A stretch of 35,999 nucleotides of DNA from the NCBI GenBank assembly GCA_017303715.1, contig JAFLBZ010000043.1:1-35999 (forward strand). The letters run 5' to 3'. This DNA is from Rhodothermia bacterium. GTDB taxonomy: Bacteria; Bacteroidota; Rhodothermia; Rhodothermales; UBA2364. Numbering within the stretch: the first letter of the stretch is position 1; the number at the start of each line of letters is the position of its first letter. Positions 1 through 7,433 of the stretch are shown here, piece by piece. The notes under the pieces were generated by a model. That model saw nothing but the letters and a program-made list of their open reading frames with translations, had not been told where the DNA came from and did no database searches. Made by a program: the position numbers and the translations under genes.

Positions 1-2
1 CT

Positions 3-194
3 CAAGCAGAATTAGATGTAAATTTAGATCAAGCATCATACAAGAAACGGTTCACGATTGAGCGTACATTTGCATGGGAAGACAAATTTAGACGATTAGT
101 AGTACGGTATGAACGGCTGGCAGAAATCTTTCTTGCCTTCAAAATGCTCGCCTTTATCCTCATAAATTTAAAGGACTTAGTCAATAAAACATGA
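3..194 (+). CDS. IS5-type (DDE) transposase, C-terminal fragment
   Basis: The reading frame is open from the left edge to TGA at 192-194 and gives about 63 residues; the N-terminus lies outside the window. The sequence YKKRFTIERTFAW followed by FRRLVVRYERL is the C-terminal catalytic region of IS5-type transposases (the Y-x2-R-x3-E signature that carries the last acidic residue of the DDE triad). The frame has no internal disruption, so the element may be complete to the left. It ends 34 bp from the stop codon of the convergent tail-collar gene. I could not define the terminal inverted repeat in the short stretch after the stop. The family is read from the motif only; another DDE family with the same signature is possible. 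Confidence 0.75.
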   Translation, partial: QAELDVNLDQASYKKRFTIERTFAWEDKFRRLVVRYERLAEIFLAFKMLAFILINLKDLVNKT

Positions 195-228
195 CTTGCA
201 ACCAGTTTTTTGAAAGAAAAAGACAGCA

Positions 229-894
229 TCAAGGGCGTAAGGGAAATATCCCTGCTATGGCAACACACATATTGATGGCTAAGTAGGGCGACATATTGTT
301 ATGGGGCAGTCCACTGCCCGCATTGCTTAGGGCAGAAGACACGCTCCCACGGTCGCCGCCAGTTGCACCGCCTGTTACCACTGGTGGTGTTGTACCACGT
401 GGGCGCACTTGCTTGAATGTGCCTGAAAGGGCATGGTTATGCGCAGGAATTTGTGTAGATAATAACGTAACGGTTTCTGCACCGCCCGTCTCTCCCAAAG
501 AACGTACCGAGAGTCCTGGTCCAGTGCCTTGTTGCAAAGGCATACGCCCGCGTAAATCGGGAAGGGCAAAAGTTGTGGTACCGTTGCCCCCAAACGTCGT
601 GCTTAATATCGTAAAAAGTGCTGCGTATTGTTGAATAGGAAGCACTTGCCCATTGCAGGCATTCCAGTTTCGAGGCGCAAAGTTAAAAGCAAATAGCCCT
701 ATTTTACCGATAAAAGGGTCGGCACTTCTTATTGGTGTTTTACCTTTGTTTTTCATCGCGGAATTTTTAGGATACGAAGCGGCTTGCATTTTCTCCCGAA
801 ATGCGCTTCCAAATAGCATTAAGCCACAAAAAACCATGAGGCGTTTCAAAAAAAGCCGCCTTGTTTCATGAAACGTTGAAAATATTGTTTTCAT
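229..894 (-). CDS. tail-collar domain protein, paralogue 1 (Tat-like signal)
   Basis: This 221-residue protein belongs to the phage tail-collar / microcystin-dependent-protein family. The domain begins near residue 60 with DPFIGKIGLFAFNFAPRNW, then the conserved NGQVLPI, TTFGGNGTTTFALPDLRGR and GGAETVTLL segments and the closing HNNMSPYLAINMCVA. Unlike typical members, which begin almost at the DPFIGEI motif, it has an N-terminal extension: T-R-R-L-F-L-K followed by the hydrophobic run LMVFCGLMLFG, which looks like a twin-arginine export signal. It is the last gene of a three-paralogue run (26 bp after paralogue 2). No phage head, tail or lysis genes lie nearby, so a domesticated, exported role is more likely than a virion part. 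The substrate or partner is unknown. Confidence 0.85.
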   Translation of the reverse strand: MKTIFSTFHETRRLFLKRLMVFCGLMLFGSAFREKMQAASYPKNSAMKNKGKTPIRSADPFIGKIGLFAFNFAPRNWNACNGQVLPIQQYAALFTILSTTFGGNGTTTFALPDLRGRMPLQQGTGPGLSVRSLGETGGAETVTLLSTQIPAHNHALSGTFKQVRPRGTTPPVVTGGATGGDRGSVSSALSNAGSGLPHNNMSPYLAINMCVAIAGIFPLRP

Positions 895-920
895 TATAAT
901 ATACCAATTAATTTAAATCT

Positions 921-1550
921 TTAATTTTGAGAAGGATATAGCCCTTGAGTTGCAATACAAAAACTAAGTACCAAATATGGCGGCATATTATTATGCGCTT
1001 GGCTTGCACCTGCATTGGCAAGGGTAAGATCGGTGGTTGTTCCCAAACTGCCCACTTGCACCATGCCGGTAACTTGGGTACCTGTCCCCAACACTTGCCC
1101 CGTAGATGTGGTGAGGGTATGGGTGTGTTGTGGCATTTCGGCAACCGTAAGTGTATGCGTTGGAGTGCCTCCTATTTCCCCAATGGTATAAGGGGATAGC
1201 CCAAAGCCTTCCCCAAAATGTATGGGGCAACGCCCACGAAAATCGGGCAGCGCAAAGGTTGTTACGCCGTTTCCACCATACGTCGTGCCTAAGAGCGAGA
1301 ATAAAGCTGCGTTTGTATTAATGTTTAATATCTGCCCATTGCACAATGCCCAACCTTGAGGTGCATAATTAAAAGCCGTAATTAGAATTTCGCCAATAAA
1401 TGGATCGTCCATGAAATAGGGCTGGTTTAGGTTAAATTTTTCATTGTGTTCCGCAATTTCGGGCGGCAAAAGGGCATTTTGCTCGAAGAAACGCCGTAAG
1501 AAACCACGACGGTTGGTAACGTTTTCGGCAGAAGTGGTGATATTTGACAT
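921..1550 (-). CDS. tail-collar domain protein, paralogue 2
   Basis: A 209-residue tail-collar family protein. The domain starts near residue 48 (DDPFIGEILITAFNYAPQGW), with ALCNGQILNI, TTYGGNGVTTFALPDFRGR, GGTPTHTLT, MPQHTHTL and NNMPPYLVLSFCIA. About 47 residues precede the domain and include N-R-R-G-F-L-R-R, a twin-arginine-like motif, but no good hydrophobic core follows, so export by Tat is uncertain. It is the middle gene of the triplet: 71 bp after paralogue 3 and 26 bp before paralogue 1, presumably co-transcribed. All three share the collar fold but have unrelated N-termini, which suggests different attachment or targeting. Function is unknown; homologues are often annotated as phage tail protein without experimental support. 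Confidence 0.85.
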   Translation of the reverse strand: MSNITTSAENVTNRRGFLRRFFEQNALLPPEIAEHNEKFNLNQPYFMDDPFIGEILITAFNYAPQGWALCNGQILNINTNAALFSLLGTTYGGNGVTTFALPDFRGRCPIHFGEGFGLSPYTIGEIGGTPTHTLTVAEMPQHTHTLTTSTGQVLGTGTQVTGMVQVGSLGTTTDLTLANAGASQAHNNMPPYLVLSFCIATQGLYPSQN

Positions 1551-1621
1551 AATAGTTAAGGATTGAAATTTTACTTCAAAATGGGAATGACTTTTAAGAA
1601 GATTCGCATGGTTTAGCTTGG

Positions 1622-2272
1622 TTACGGATAAGTGCCTTCCAAGGATATAATGAAATTCAACCCCAGAAACGGCGACATATTTTGGTGTGAAGCACCACCG
1701 CCTGTATTGGTCGAAGTAGGAGCGGTAAGCGTTCCCAACTCTGTTCCCGAAGTCAAGCCTGCGCCTTGTGTGCCTGTACCGCGTACCACACCTGTAACCA
1801 TGTTATGCGAGTGCGCCGGTAGATGATTGGTAGTAAGCGTTACCGTTTCCGTTCCACCTGTATTCCCTATTATATACGTAGGAAGCCCCGGACCTGTGCC
1901 ATGATGAATCGGAATGCGCCCGCGTAAATCGGGGAGGGCAAATGTAATCTGTCCATCGCCGCCATACGTTGTTCCGATGAGTGAATAAAGGGCTTCATAT
2001 TCCAAAATTTGGAGGATTTGCCCATGACAGAATACCCAACCTGCAGGTGCGTAGTTGCCCGCGAAAATAGAGATTTCCCCGAGATAAGGGTAGCCTTCTC
2101 GGCGCATCATGAATCCAGATTCGTTGGTGTCTGTTTCTTCATGGTTTGTTTGTTCTGTTTGGGGAGCGACATATTCGGCGCTTTCGCTCCATGCGTCTTT
2201 CATACGCCCCCAAAAACCCTTTGAAGAAGTAGCATCTGAACGGTGATCTTCTAAAATAGTGGTGTCTTTCAT
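1622..2272 (-). CDS. tail-collar domain protein, paralogue 3 (first in operon)
   Basis: A 216-residue tail-collar protein and the promoter-proximal gene of the triplet. The collar domain starts near residue 62 (YPYLGEISIFAGNYAPAGW), then FCHGQILQI, TTYGGDGQITFALPDLRGR, GGTETVTLT, LPAHSHNM and HQNMSPFLGLNFIISLEG. The N-terminal 60 residues are acidic and Ser/Thr-rich (SESAEYVAPQTEQ and onward) and look unstructured. A short stretch SSKGFWGRMKD sits where paralogue 2 has its RRGFLRRF motif, so the N-termini may be diverged from a common form. The start at 2272 is an ATG. The upstream side is a long AT-rich gene-free region that contains a perfect inverted repeat at 2388-2427. Confidence 0.85.
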   Translation of the reverse strand: MKDTTILEDHRSDATSSKGFWGRMKDAWSESAEYVAPQTEQTNHEETDTNESGFMMRREGYPYLGEISIFAGNYAPAGWVFCHGQILQILEYEALYSLIGTTYGGDGQITFALPDLRGRIPIHHGTGPGLPTYIIGNTGGTETVTLTTNHLPAHSHNMVTGVVRGTGTQGAGLTSGTELGTLTAPTSTNTGGGASHQNMSPFLGLNFIISLEGTYP

Positions 2273-2547
2273 AGTATTTCCAGAATTTAATAAATAGGAT
2301 ATGTGAGTTTTCTTATTGTTTTAACAATTATTTAAGCTGCTAACCAAACACATCATTTTATGCTAACCAAATCATGTAGATTTTTACACTTATATTAATT
2401 TTTTATCCGGAAAAAATTAATATAAGTTTTATATGAACTGATTGCAAGTCCTTTAGATTTTTGAGGATAAAGTCAAGTAAGTAACAAATTATAAATAGCT
2501 TATATTATTTTGTATATTGCCTTTTTTTTGGTTAAAATAGTCTAATT
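2273..2547. other. AT-rich intergenic region upstream of the tail-collar operon
   Basis: No convincing coding frame is visible. It should hold the promoter of the leftward tail-collar operon, but no clear TTTG/TAnnTTTG pair could be picked out on the minus strand. The only strong structure is the inverted repeat at 2388-2427, listed separately. Confidence 0.5.
2388..2427. repeat. perfect 17-bp inverted repeat with 6-nt spacer
   Basis: The left arm is 2388-2404 and the right arm 2411-2427; they are exact reverse complements (ACTTATATTAATTTTTT on the left) around the spacer ATCCGG. The stem is almost pure A/T. It lies between the leftward tail-collar operon and the IS630 remnant. It could be a protein-binding palindrome, the remains of a mobile-element end, or a weak bidirectional terminator; it lacks the GC-rich stem of a classical terminator. 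Confidence 0.8.
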
Positions 2548-2846
2548 ATGGGTCGGGTCAATAAATCAACCGTTGTGGTCTTAGTTAATGCCAAGATTTA
2601 GATGGCTAAATTGATTGAAAACCAAAAGAGATGCTGGCAAAACAGAGGCTTATTTATTTTTTATTTGCGTGCTTATTCACCTCAACTCAATATATAGCTA
2701 AAACGCTGTGGCGTATAATGAAAACCAAACAGATTGATCCCGAACATTATTTGGACAAGGAGACTCTCTTTTATTACACAAATCGTTGTTTTGCTCGTTT
2801 GGGGGATAAATGATCAATTCAGTTCGCAACTTTTAATGTAAACTAA
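2548..2846 (+). pseudogene. decayed IS630-type transposase, C-terminal remnant
   Basis: Two adjoining frames together rebuild the end of an IS630/DDE_3 transposase. The first frame (from 2548) reads STVVVLVNAKI, stop, MAKLIENQKRCWQNRG and LFIFYLRAYSPQLNI; the second continues AKTLWRIMKTKQIDPEHYL, DKETLFYYTNRCFARLGDK, stop, SIQFATFNVN. Compared with the family (VVLDNxxIH, LPPYSPxLNxxETLW) the catalytic Asp of VLDN is Val, the His codon after NAKI is a stop, PPYS is RAYS, and a frameshift falls right after QLNI. At least two in-frame stops plus the frameshift make it inactive. No N-terminal half was found upstream, so the copy is also truncated. Confidence 0.75.
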
Positions 2847-3411
2847 TTTTAAGCAGTTTCTTATATTTAAGGCAAAAAATATCCTATCTTGACGTTCATA
2901 GTGTATTACAAAAGTGATTAAATTTAGCTCCACATGTAAAAAATGTGTTCAACTATATTGAGCCAGCCTTTAACATAAAAGGATTTTAATGCTTTAACGT
3001 GGGATAAGGGTTGATCAAGTCCAAGCCTGCCTTCTACGCGCAGCCAAGACTGCAGATGGCCTTCTTTTGTGCGGCCAAAAGAAGCAAGGTAGCTGAGCGT
3101 AGTCAAAGTTAAACCAGTCCCGACCCTTCTATTCAAAAATAATGGAGGAAATCTCGTAATTGCGTAAATGCAGGTTTTAGAAGGGTTTGTTCCAATCACG
3201 AATAAACCGAAAAGCCCCATCGGGGTAGTATCTTAGTAGAAATCGGTTTCCAAATACACAACAAAGCCCCGTAGGGGTGGTCTCTATATATGACGAAGCA
3301 TAACTGGTTGAGTGAAGCCTAAGCCCAGTGGCTAAGCGTAGTCGGCGGACTTTTCTAAGCGTTGCCCTGCCATTATTGAACAATACCTTATACTATAAGA
3401 TAGAGGCGATC
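2847..3411. other. gene-free region with palindromic repeats
   Basis: No credible gene is visible; the minus-strand frames here translate repeat DNA. It contains two CCCC-N-GGGG palindromic units (3210-3292), a spaced 9-bp inverted repeat ACCCTTCTA/TAGAAGGGT at 3123-3131 and 3178-3186, and two related GAGCGTAGTC / AAGCGTAGTC strings (near 3094 and 3333). It lies just downstream of the gldG-type gene. I saw no clear terminator for that operon. Confidence 0.55.
3210..3292 (-). repeat. two copies of a CCCC/GGGG palindromic intergenic repeat
   Basis: Copy one (about 3210-3246) reads AAAGCCCCATCGGGGTAG with TAGTAGAAATCGG after it; copy two (3263-3292) reads AAAGCCCCGTAGGGGTGG. The palindromic cores start 52 bp apart. 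On the opposite strand copy one reads GATTTCTACTAAGATAC then the CCCC core. A related unit occurs at 26231-26265. Short repeats of this look are common between genes in Bacteroidota; no function can be read from the sequence. Confidence 0.65.
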
Positions 3412-4920
3412 TTAGTACCATATATTTTTTCGTAACCGCCAGCGTATAAAGCCCAATACAACGACCAAAAGCGACGGAAACAGGATAGCAAACCACTTGA
3501 TTGCCCCTTTCGTGCCATCGCTCACGGGATCCAATGGACGCGGATTTAATTGCTTGCTCCGAATCGAAGAAAGGGTTTGGTCTTGCAAAAGCCAGTCAAT
3601 GGCATTCATTGCAAAAATCAGGCTGCCTTCTGGTGGTTGCCCCACGATCCCTTCGTTCATAAAGTCGCCATCGCCCAATACAAGCAAACGTGTTGAGGTC
3701 CCAACTTTATTGGCCTCAAATACACTCGGAAAATGGCCTTCATAGGTCGCACCCAAAACATATGGCCCTCCCGAATAAATCGGATTTGGATCTGCATTGG
3801 GGTTTGGTTGGATGTTAAACACGTTCTTTTGTACGGAACTGTTTGGCGAGGAATAGATCAGGGGAATTGCCTTTATGGCTTTTGGGGCTTTGCCTAGATC
3901 TAACGTACTTACAAATGGCAGGAGCATCTCCCGTACTCCCTCTGTAATGGGATGCGGGTTAAATTGTGTAACGATCGGTAAAAACGCATATGGAATTTGC
4001 ATCGTAAAAGGGCCATTTTGTGCAGATATTGGCGCACTTTGGCGGTCTTGTACCAAGTTGGGTTGGAGTACGATGCCATATTTTTCCAAGAGCTGCTCCA
4101 AGCCTGTATCTAAGATGCTGGCTGTTCCGGTTTGGATGCTTGCATTGATCCGGTTTAGGAAAAAGCCCACTTTTCCGCCTTGCATCACATAATCATCTAA
4201 TGCCTGAAGTGCCGACACGGACAAAGGTGAAGACGGCGCAATAATCAATAAAACATCTGGTTTATTAGAAAATTGCCCTGTAGAGTCCACCTCAACTTGA
4301 AGAATTGTATAGCTTTTCTCTAAGCCCTGCTTCCAAAAACGCATCACCTCGTCGGGGTTGGGTTCGCCATTACCCGTTAGAAATCCAATTTTGGGTAGGT
4401 TTTCCGAGGAAAGTTTTCGGATAGCCGTGGTAAGCTCATACTCTAAATTAGACAAATCCTGAACAACGGGAAGCACCTCGTTTTGTCCACCATATGAAAC
4501 AGTAAGTCCCATATAAGCATTTTTGATCTGCAAAGCATCGTTCTCCATTACCTGAACTTGGATGGGTGGTACACCAGCTTCATTGGCGGTTTTCTTGCTC
4601 TTTTCGTCATCTGGACTGATAAATTGGTATTGGAATTTCTGCCCTGCAAAAGCACGGTATTCATTTAGTTTATCTTGCAAGAGTCGCCGATTTGCGTTGT
4701 AAGGAGCCGGAAGATTGTCTGTAAAATAAACCTTCACCGTAACGGGGTCTTTCAGTTTTTGCACCATTTCGATGGAGGAGGGCGCAAGGGTAAACACTTG
4801 GTCATCGGTCAGATCTAAACGGCTAAACCACTGTAGGCCCAAGAGGTTTAGCACCACCAAAATGGCACCAATGAGCAAGATGGAAATTTTTGAAGTAAGA
4901 TTATGTTTGATGTTTAACAT
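3412..4920 (-). CDS. gldG: GldG-type ABC transporter auxiliary protein
   Basis: This 502-residue protein matches the GldG / ABC_transp_aux family: one N-terminal membrane segment (about residues 12-32, ISILLIGAILVVLNLLGLQW), a large periplasmic region opening with the family hallmark FSRLDLTDDQVFTLAPSS, and one C-terminal membrane segment (about 478-496) followed by a basic tail. GldG acts with GldA (ATPase) and GldF (permease); in Flavobacterium these three are required for gliding, but the same family also occurs in non-gliding Bacteroidota, so motility cannot be assumed. It is the last gene of the operon, 12 bp after the permease stop. The substrate is unknown. The frame is intact and of normal length. 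Confidence 0.88.
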   Translation of the reverse strand: MLNIKHNLTSKISILLIGAILVVLNLLGLQWFSRLDLTDDQVFTLAPSSIEMVQKLKDPVTVKVYFTDNLPAPYNANRRLLQDKLNEYRAFAGQKFQYQFISPDDEKSKKTANEAGVPPIQVQVMENDALQIKNAYMGLTVSYGGQNEVLPVVQDLSNLEYELTTAIRKLSSENLPKIGFLTGNGEPNPDEVMRFWKQGLEKSYTILQVEVDSTGQFSNKPDVLLIIAPSSPLSVSALQALDDYVMQGGKVGFFLNRINASIQTGTASILDTGLEQLLEKYGIVLQPNLVQDRQSAPISAQNGPFTMQIPYAFLPIVTQFNPHPITEGVREMLLPFVSTLDLGKAPKAIKAIPLIYSSPNSSVQKNVFNIQPNPNADPNPIYSGGPYVLGATYEGHFPSVFEANKVGTSTRLLVLGDGDFMNEGIVGQPPEGSLIFAMNAIDWLLQDQTLSSIRSKQLNPRPLDPVSDGTKGAIKWFAILFPSLLVVVLGFIRWRLRKNIWY

Positions 4921-4932
4921 GGTTCAGCCCGT

Positions 4933-5661
4933 TTATATGTCTCGTTTAGCAAGGTTGTGTGCCGTCATCAAACCAAAGAAAAGCATGAGTGAAGCGTAGT
5001 ACAACAAATCGCGGGTGTCTATTACGCCCCTCATCAGGTTGTTGTAGTGGTAGTCGGTTCCAAGATACTCCACGACATTGCCAAACGTTGCCGGAAGCAG
5101 GGGCGCAGATTTATCCAAAAGAAAGAATACAAGAATGATTACAAAACCAAGTAGATAAGCTACAATTTGGTTACGTGTTAGGCTTGAGGCGTAAATGCCA
5201 ATGACCGCACAGGTTAAGCCATACAGTGCCATTCCGATATAGCCACCAGTGGTTGCGCCAGCATCCATATTTCCGAGTGCGGCAATAATAAAAACATAGA
5301 CCAATGTAAATGAAATGGCGATAAGGCACAAAACGGTGGTTGCAAGAAGCTTTGCCAGAATAACTTGCCAATCGCGAAGGGGCATGGTGAGCAATAACTC
5401 TAAAGTGCCACTACGCCTTTCTTCTGCAAAGGCTCCCATCGTAAGCGCGGGAACAAAGAACATAAAGAGCAAAGGCGTCATGTCAAAGATTTGCTGTACG
5501 GTTGCGATATTGTTAATAAACAAGCTGTTGCCAAAAAACCATCCGGTGATAAGCAAGAAAAAGACCAGTACCACATAACCCGTAAGCCCATCAAAGTAAG
5601 CCTTTAACTCGCGGCGTGCAATCAACCAACTTTGGGCAATTTTGTGAAGCATCACATTCAT
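4933..5661 (-). CDS. gldF: GldF-type ABC-2 permease
   Basis: A 242-residue integral membrane protein with about six hydrophobic segments, the length expected for GldF. Conserved features include the amphipathic N-terminus (SWLIARRELKAYFDGLTGYV) and the cytoplasmic stretch FAEERRSGTLELLLTMPLRDWQV, the typical EERRxGTLExLLxxP motif of ABC-2 permeases that contacts the ATPase. It sits 13 bp after the ATPase gene and 12 bp before gldG, so the three are certainly one transcript. A second ATG three codons in (MNVMLHK) could be the real start. What the transporter moves is not established for the family. Confidence 0.9.
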   Translation of the reverse strand: MNVMLHKIAQSWLIARRELKAYFDGLTGYVVLVFFLLITGWFFGNSLFINNIATVQQIFDMTPLLFMFFVPALTMGAFAEERRSGTLELLLTMPLRDWQVILAKLLATTVLCLIAISFTLVYVFIIAALGNMDAGATTGGYIGMALYGLTCAVIGIYASSLTRNQIVAYLLGFVIILVFFLLDKSAPLLPATFGNVVEYLGTDYHYNNLMRGVIDTRDLLYYASLMLFFGLMTAHNLAKRDI

Positions 5662-5674
5662 TTTTCTAATTCTT

Positions 5675-6604
5675 TCAAGAGGTTGTGACCAAGCGGAAGA
5701 TTTCTTCCAGATTTACTTTTTCCCGATAAAGCTCGGTAAGCACCCAGTTTTGTGCCACTGCCAACCGGAATAATTCAGGCCGGATGTCTGGCTCCGACAC
5801 ATACATTAGGTTGAGGATTAGCGTATTTTCTTGTCGTTCGGAACTTTGCAAAGACAAGCCTTCAATGCTTTCTAAAACTGGCATCACCGCTTCTTGGCTT
5901 ACTTCCAGAATACCCAAACGGATATTCTGACCGCCTGAAAAGGCCGCTTTTAGCTCAGACATGGTTCCATCCGCAACCAATTTCCCAGACGCAACAATGA
6001 GCGCCCGTTCACAAATGGCCTCCACCTCCGATAAAATATGGGTCGAGAGAATCACCGTTTTATCGTCCCCCAAATGGCGGATCAAATCCAGAATTTCGCC
6101 TTTCTGGTTGGGATCAAGACCCGATGTAGGCTCATCTAAAATCAGCACATCAGGGTCATGAATGAGGGCTTGCGCCAAACCAACCCGCTGTTTGAACCCT
6201 TTGGAAAGTGTTCCAATTTGCTTGTGTAACATGTCCTTTAGCCCACATCGAGCGCCATATTCTATGACACGGTTGCGCAACTTGGCCTTCTCTATGCCGC
6301 GCAATGCCGCCGTATAATGTAGGTAGTCAAAAACATTCATGTCTTCGTAAAGTGGATTTTGCTCTGGCAAATACCCAATTTTACGACGAATTTCTATGCT
6401 GTGTTCAAGAATGCTCAAACCATCAATTTTTGCATTTCCTGAAGTTGGCGGCAAAAAGCAGGTAAGCATCTTCATCGTGGTGGTTTTCCCCGCACCATTT
6501 GGCCCCAGAAAACCCGTAATTTGGCCTTTGGAAATCGAAAAAGACAACGCGCTGACCGCCGGATCAGTCCCATAGGTCTTAGACAAAGACAAAACTTCTA
6601 TCAT
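5675..6604 (-). CDS. gldA: GldA-type ABC transporter ATP-binding protein
   Basis: A 309-residue ABC ATPase. Walker A is GPNGAGKTT at residues 34-42, the signature LSKGF at 133-137, Walker B VLILDEPTSGLD from 153, and the switch His in LSTHIL near 189. The C-terminal 90 residues form the regulatory extension seen in ABC-2-type ATPases. It heads the operon gldA-gldF-gldG and would power the permease encoded 13 bp downstream. Without the neighbours it would be called a generic ABC-2 ATPase; the GldF- and GldG-type genes directly behind it support the GldA call. The gene starts on ATG, and the upstream 268 bp is shared with the divergent HNH gene. Confidence 0.88.
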   Translation of the reverse strand: MIEVLSLSKTYGTDPAVSALSFSISKGQITGFLGPNGAGKTTTMKMLTCFLPPTSGNAKIDGLSILEHSIEIRRKIGYLPEQNPLYEDMNVFDYLHYTAALRGIEKAKLRNRVIEYGARCGLKDMLHKQIGTLSKGFKQRVGLAQALIHDPDVLILDEPTSGLDPNQKGEILDLIRHLGDDKTVILSTHILSEVEAICERALIVASGKLVADGTMSELKAAFSGGQNIRLGILEVSQEAVMPVLESIEGLSLQSSERQENTLILNLMYVSEPDIRPELFRLAVAQNWVLTELYREKVNLEEIFRLVTTS

Positions 6605-6862
6605 ATATCCATCGTCTTATGAATGAAAGATGCGAAAAAATAAACCTTTTTAGGGCTGGATTGTATAGTCAGGCTTTAACCAAATTTGTTAAGGTGGTTA
6701 AAACCCGTAAAACACAAAAGTAAGTGGTTTTGGGCAAACCAATGTCCGAAAATCCATGAAAAAAAACAAACGTCGTTACACCCAGATAAAGAAATGCAGA
6801 TGGTTTCCATTGGGCATTTTTTTACCGTATTATACTGTTCTTCCAAAACTTACCTTTAAATT

Positions 6863-6867
6863 GGAGG
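6863..6867 (+). promoter_or_regulatory. ribosome-binding site deciding the HNH start
   Basis: GGAGG lies 5 nt before the ATG at 6873. The frame is open further back to an ATG at 6756, but residues encoded there look like translated intergenic DNA and that ATG has no such site, so 6873 is preferred. Confidence 0.7.
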
Positions 6868-6872
6868 ACTAC

Positions 6873-7373
6873 ATGGATGGACATGTTCTGATCCTAAACC
6901 AAGACTATCGGCCCATTGGTGTAAGTACGGTTCAACGTGCAGTTACTTTAGTACTCTTGGAAAAAGCCGATTTGGTGGCCGATAAATCCTCCAGAAAAAT
7001 ACGGGCCGCTGATTTTGTTTTCCCCTTTCCAAGTGTCATTCGTCTAAAACGCTATGTTTCCGTTCCGTATCGCAACGTAATATTGTCACGCAAAAACATC
7101 TTGCGGCGAGACCACTTCCGGTGTCAATATTGTCAATCCACCCAACGCTTAACCATAGATCACGTTCTTCCGAGATCGCGAGGTGGCAAAGACACATGGG
7201 AAAATTTGGTAACGGCTTGTATGCCTTGTAATACCCGCAAAGGAAACCGCACCCCAGAAGAGGCGGGCATAACCTTGCGGTACAAGCCTTATCGTCCAAG
7301 TCATGTGCTGTTTATCCGTGACTACGTCGGGCATTTGGAGGATGAATGGAAGCCCTTTCTTTTTTTAGATTAA
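6873..7373 (+). CDS. HNH endonuclease
   Basis: The 166-residue protein begins MDGHVLILNQDYRPIGVSTV, a conserved start of a widespread HNH protein of bacteria, and carries the HNH nuclease core in its C-terminal half: FRCQYCQ (first Cys pair), LTIDHVLPRSRGGKDTWEN (catalytic DH and the following N) and CMPCN (second Cys pair), which together bind zinc and a catalytic metal. The N-terminal half contains a short alpha/beta region of unknown role. It is a stand-alone gene with no restriction methylase or phage genes beside it, so its target is unknown. It is divergent from the gldA operon. The start was chosen from the GGAGG at 6863. Confidence 0.88.
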   Translation: MDGHVLILNQDYRPIGVSTVQRAVTLVLLEKADLVADKSSRKIRAADFVFPFPSVIRLKRYVSVPYRNVILSRKNILRRDHFRCQYCQSTQRLTIDHVLPRSRGGKDTWENLVTACMPCNTRKGNRTPEEAGITLRYKPYRPSHVLFIRDYVGHLEDEWKPFLFLD

Positions 7374-7433
7374 ACTGTAACCTATCCAGAACTGAAATCG
7401 TTAGTCCTAAAACACTCCTTCCACTTAATCCAA

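Noticed and set aside
296-634. 112-residue plus-strand frame opposite tail-collar paralogue 1
   Set aside because: It mirrors the conserved collar domain on the other strand and shows no family of its own.
2924-3383. Two minus-strand frames of 98 and 68 residues
   Set aside because: They translate palindromic repeat DNA; similar spurious frames arise wherever such repeats occur.
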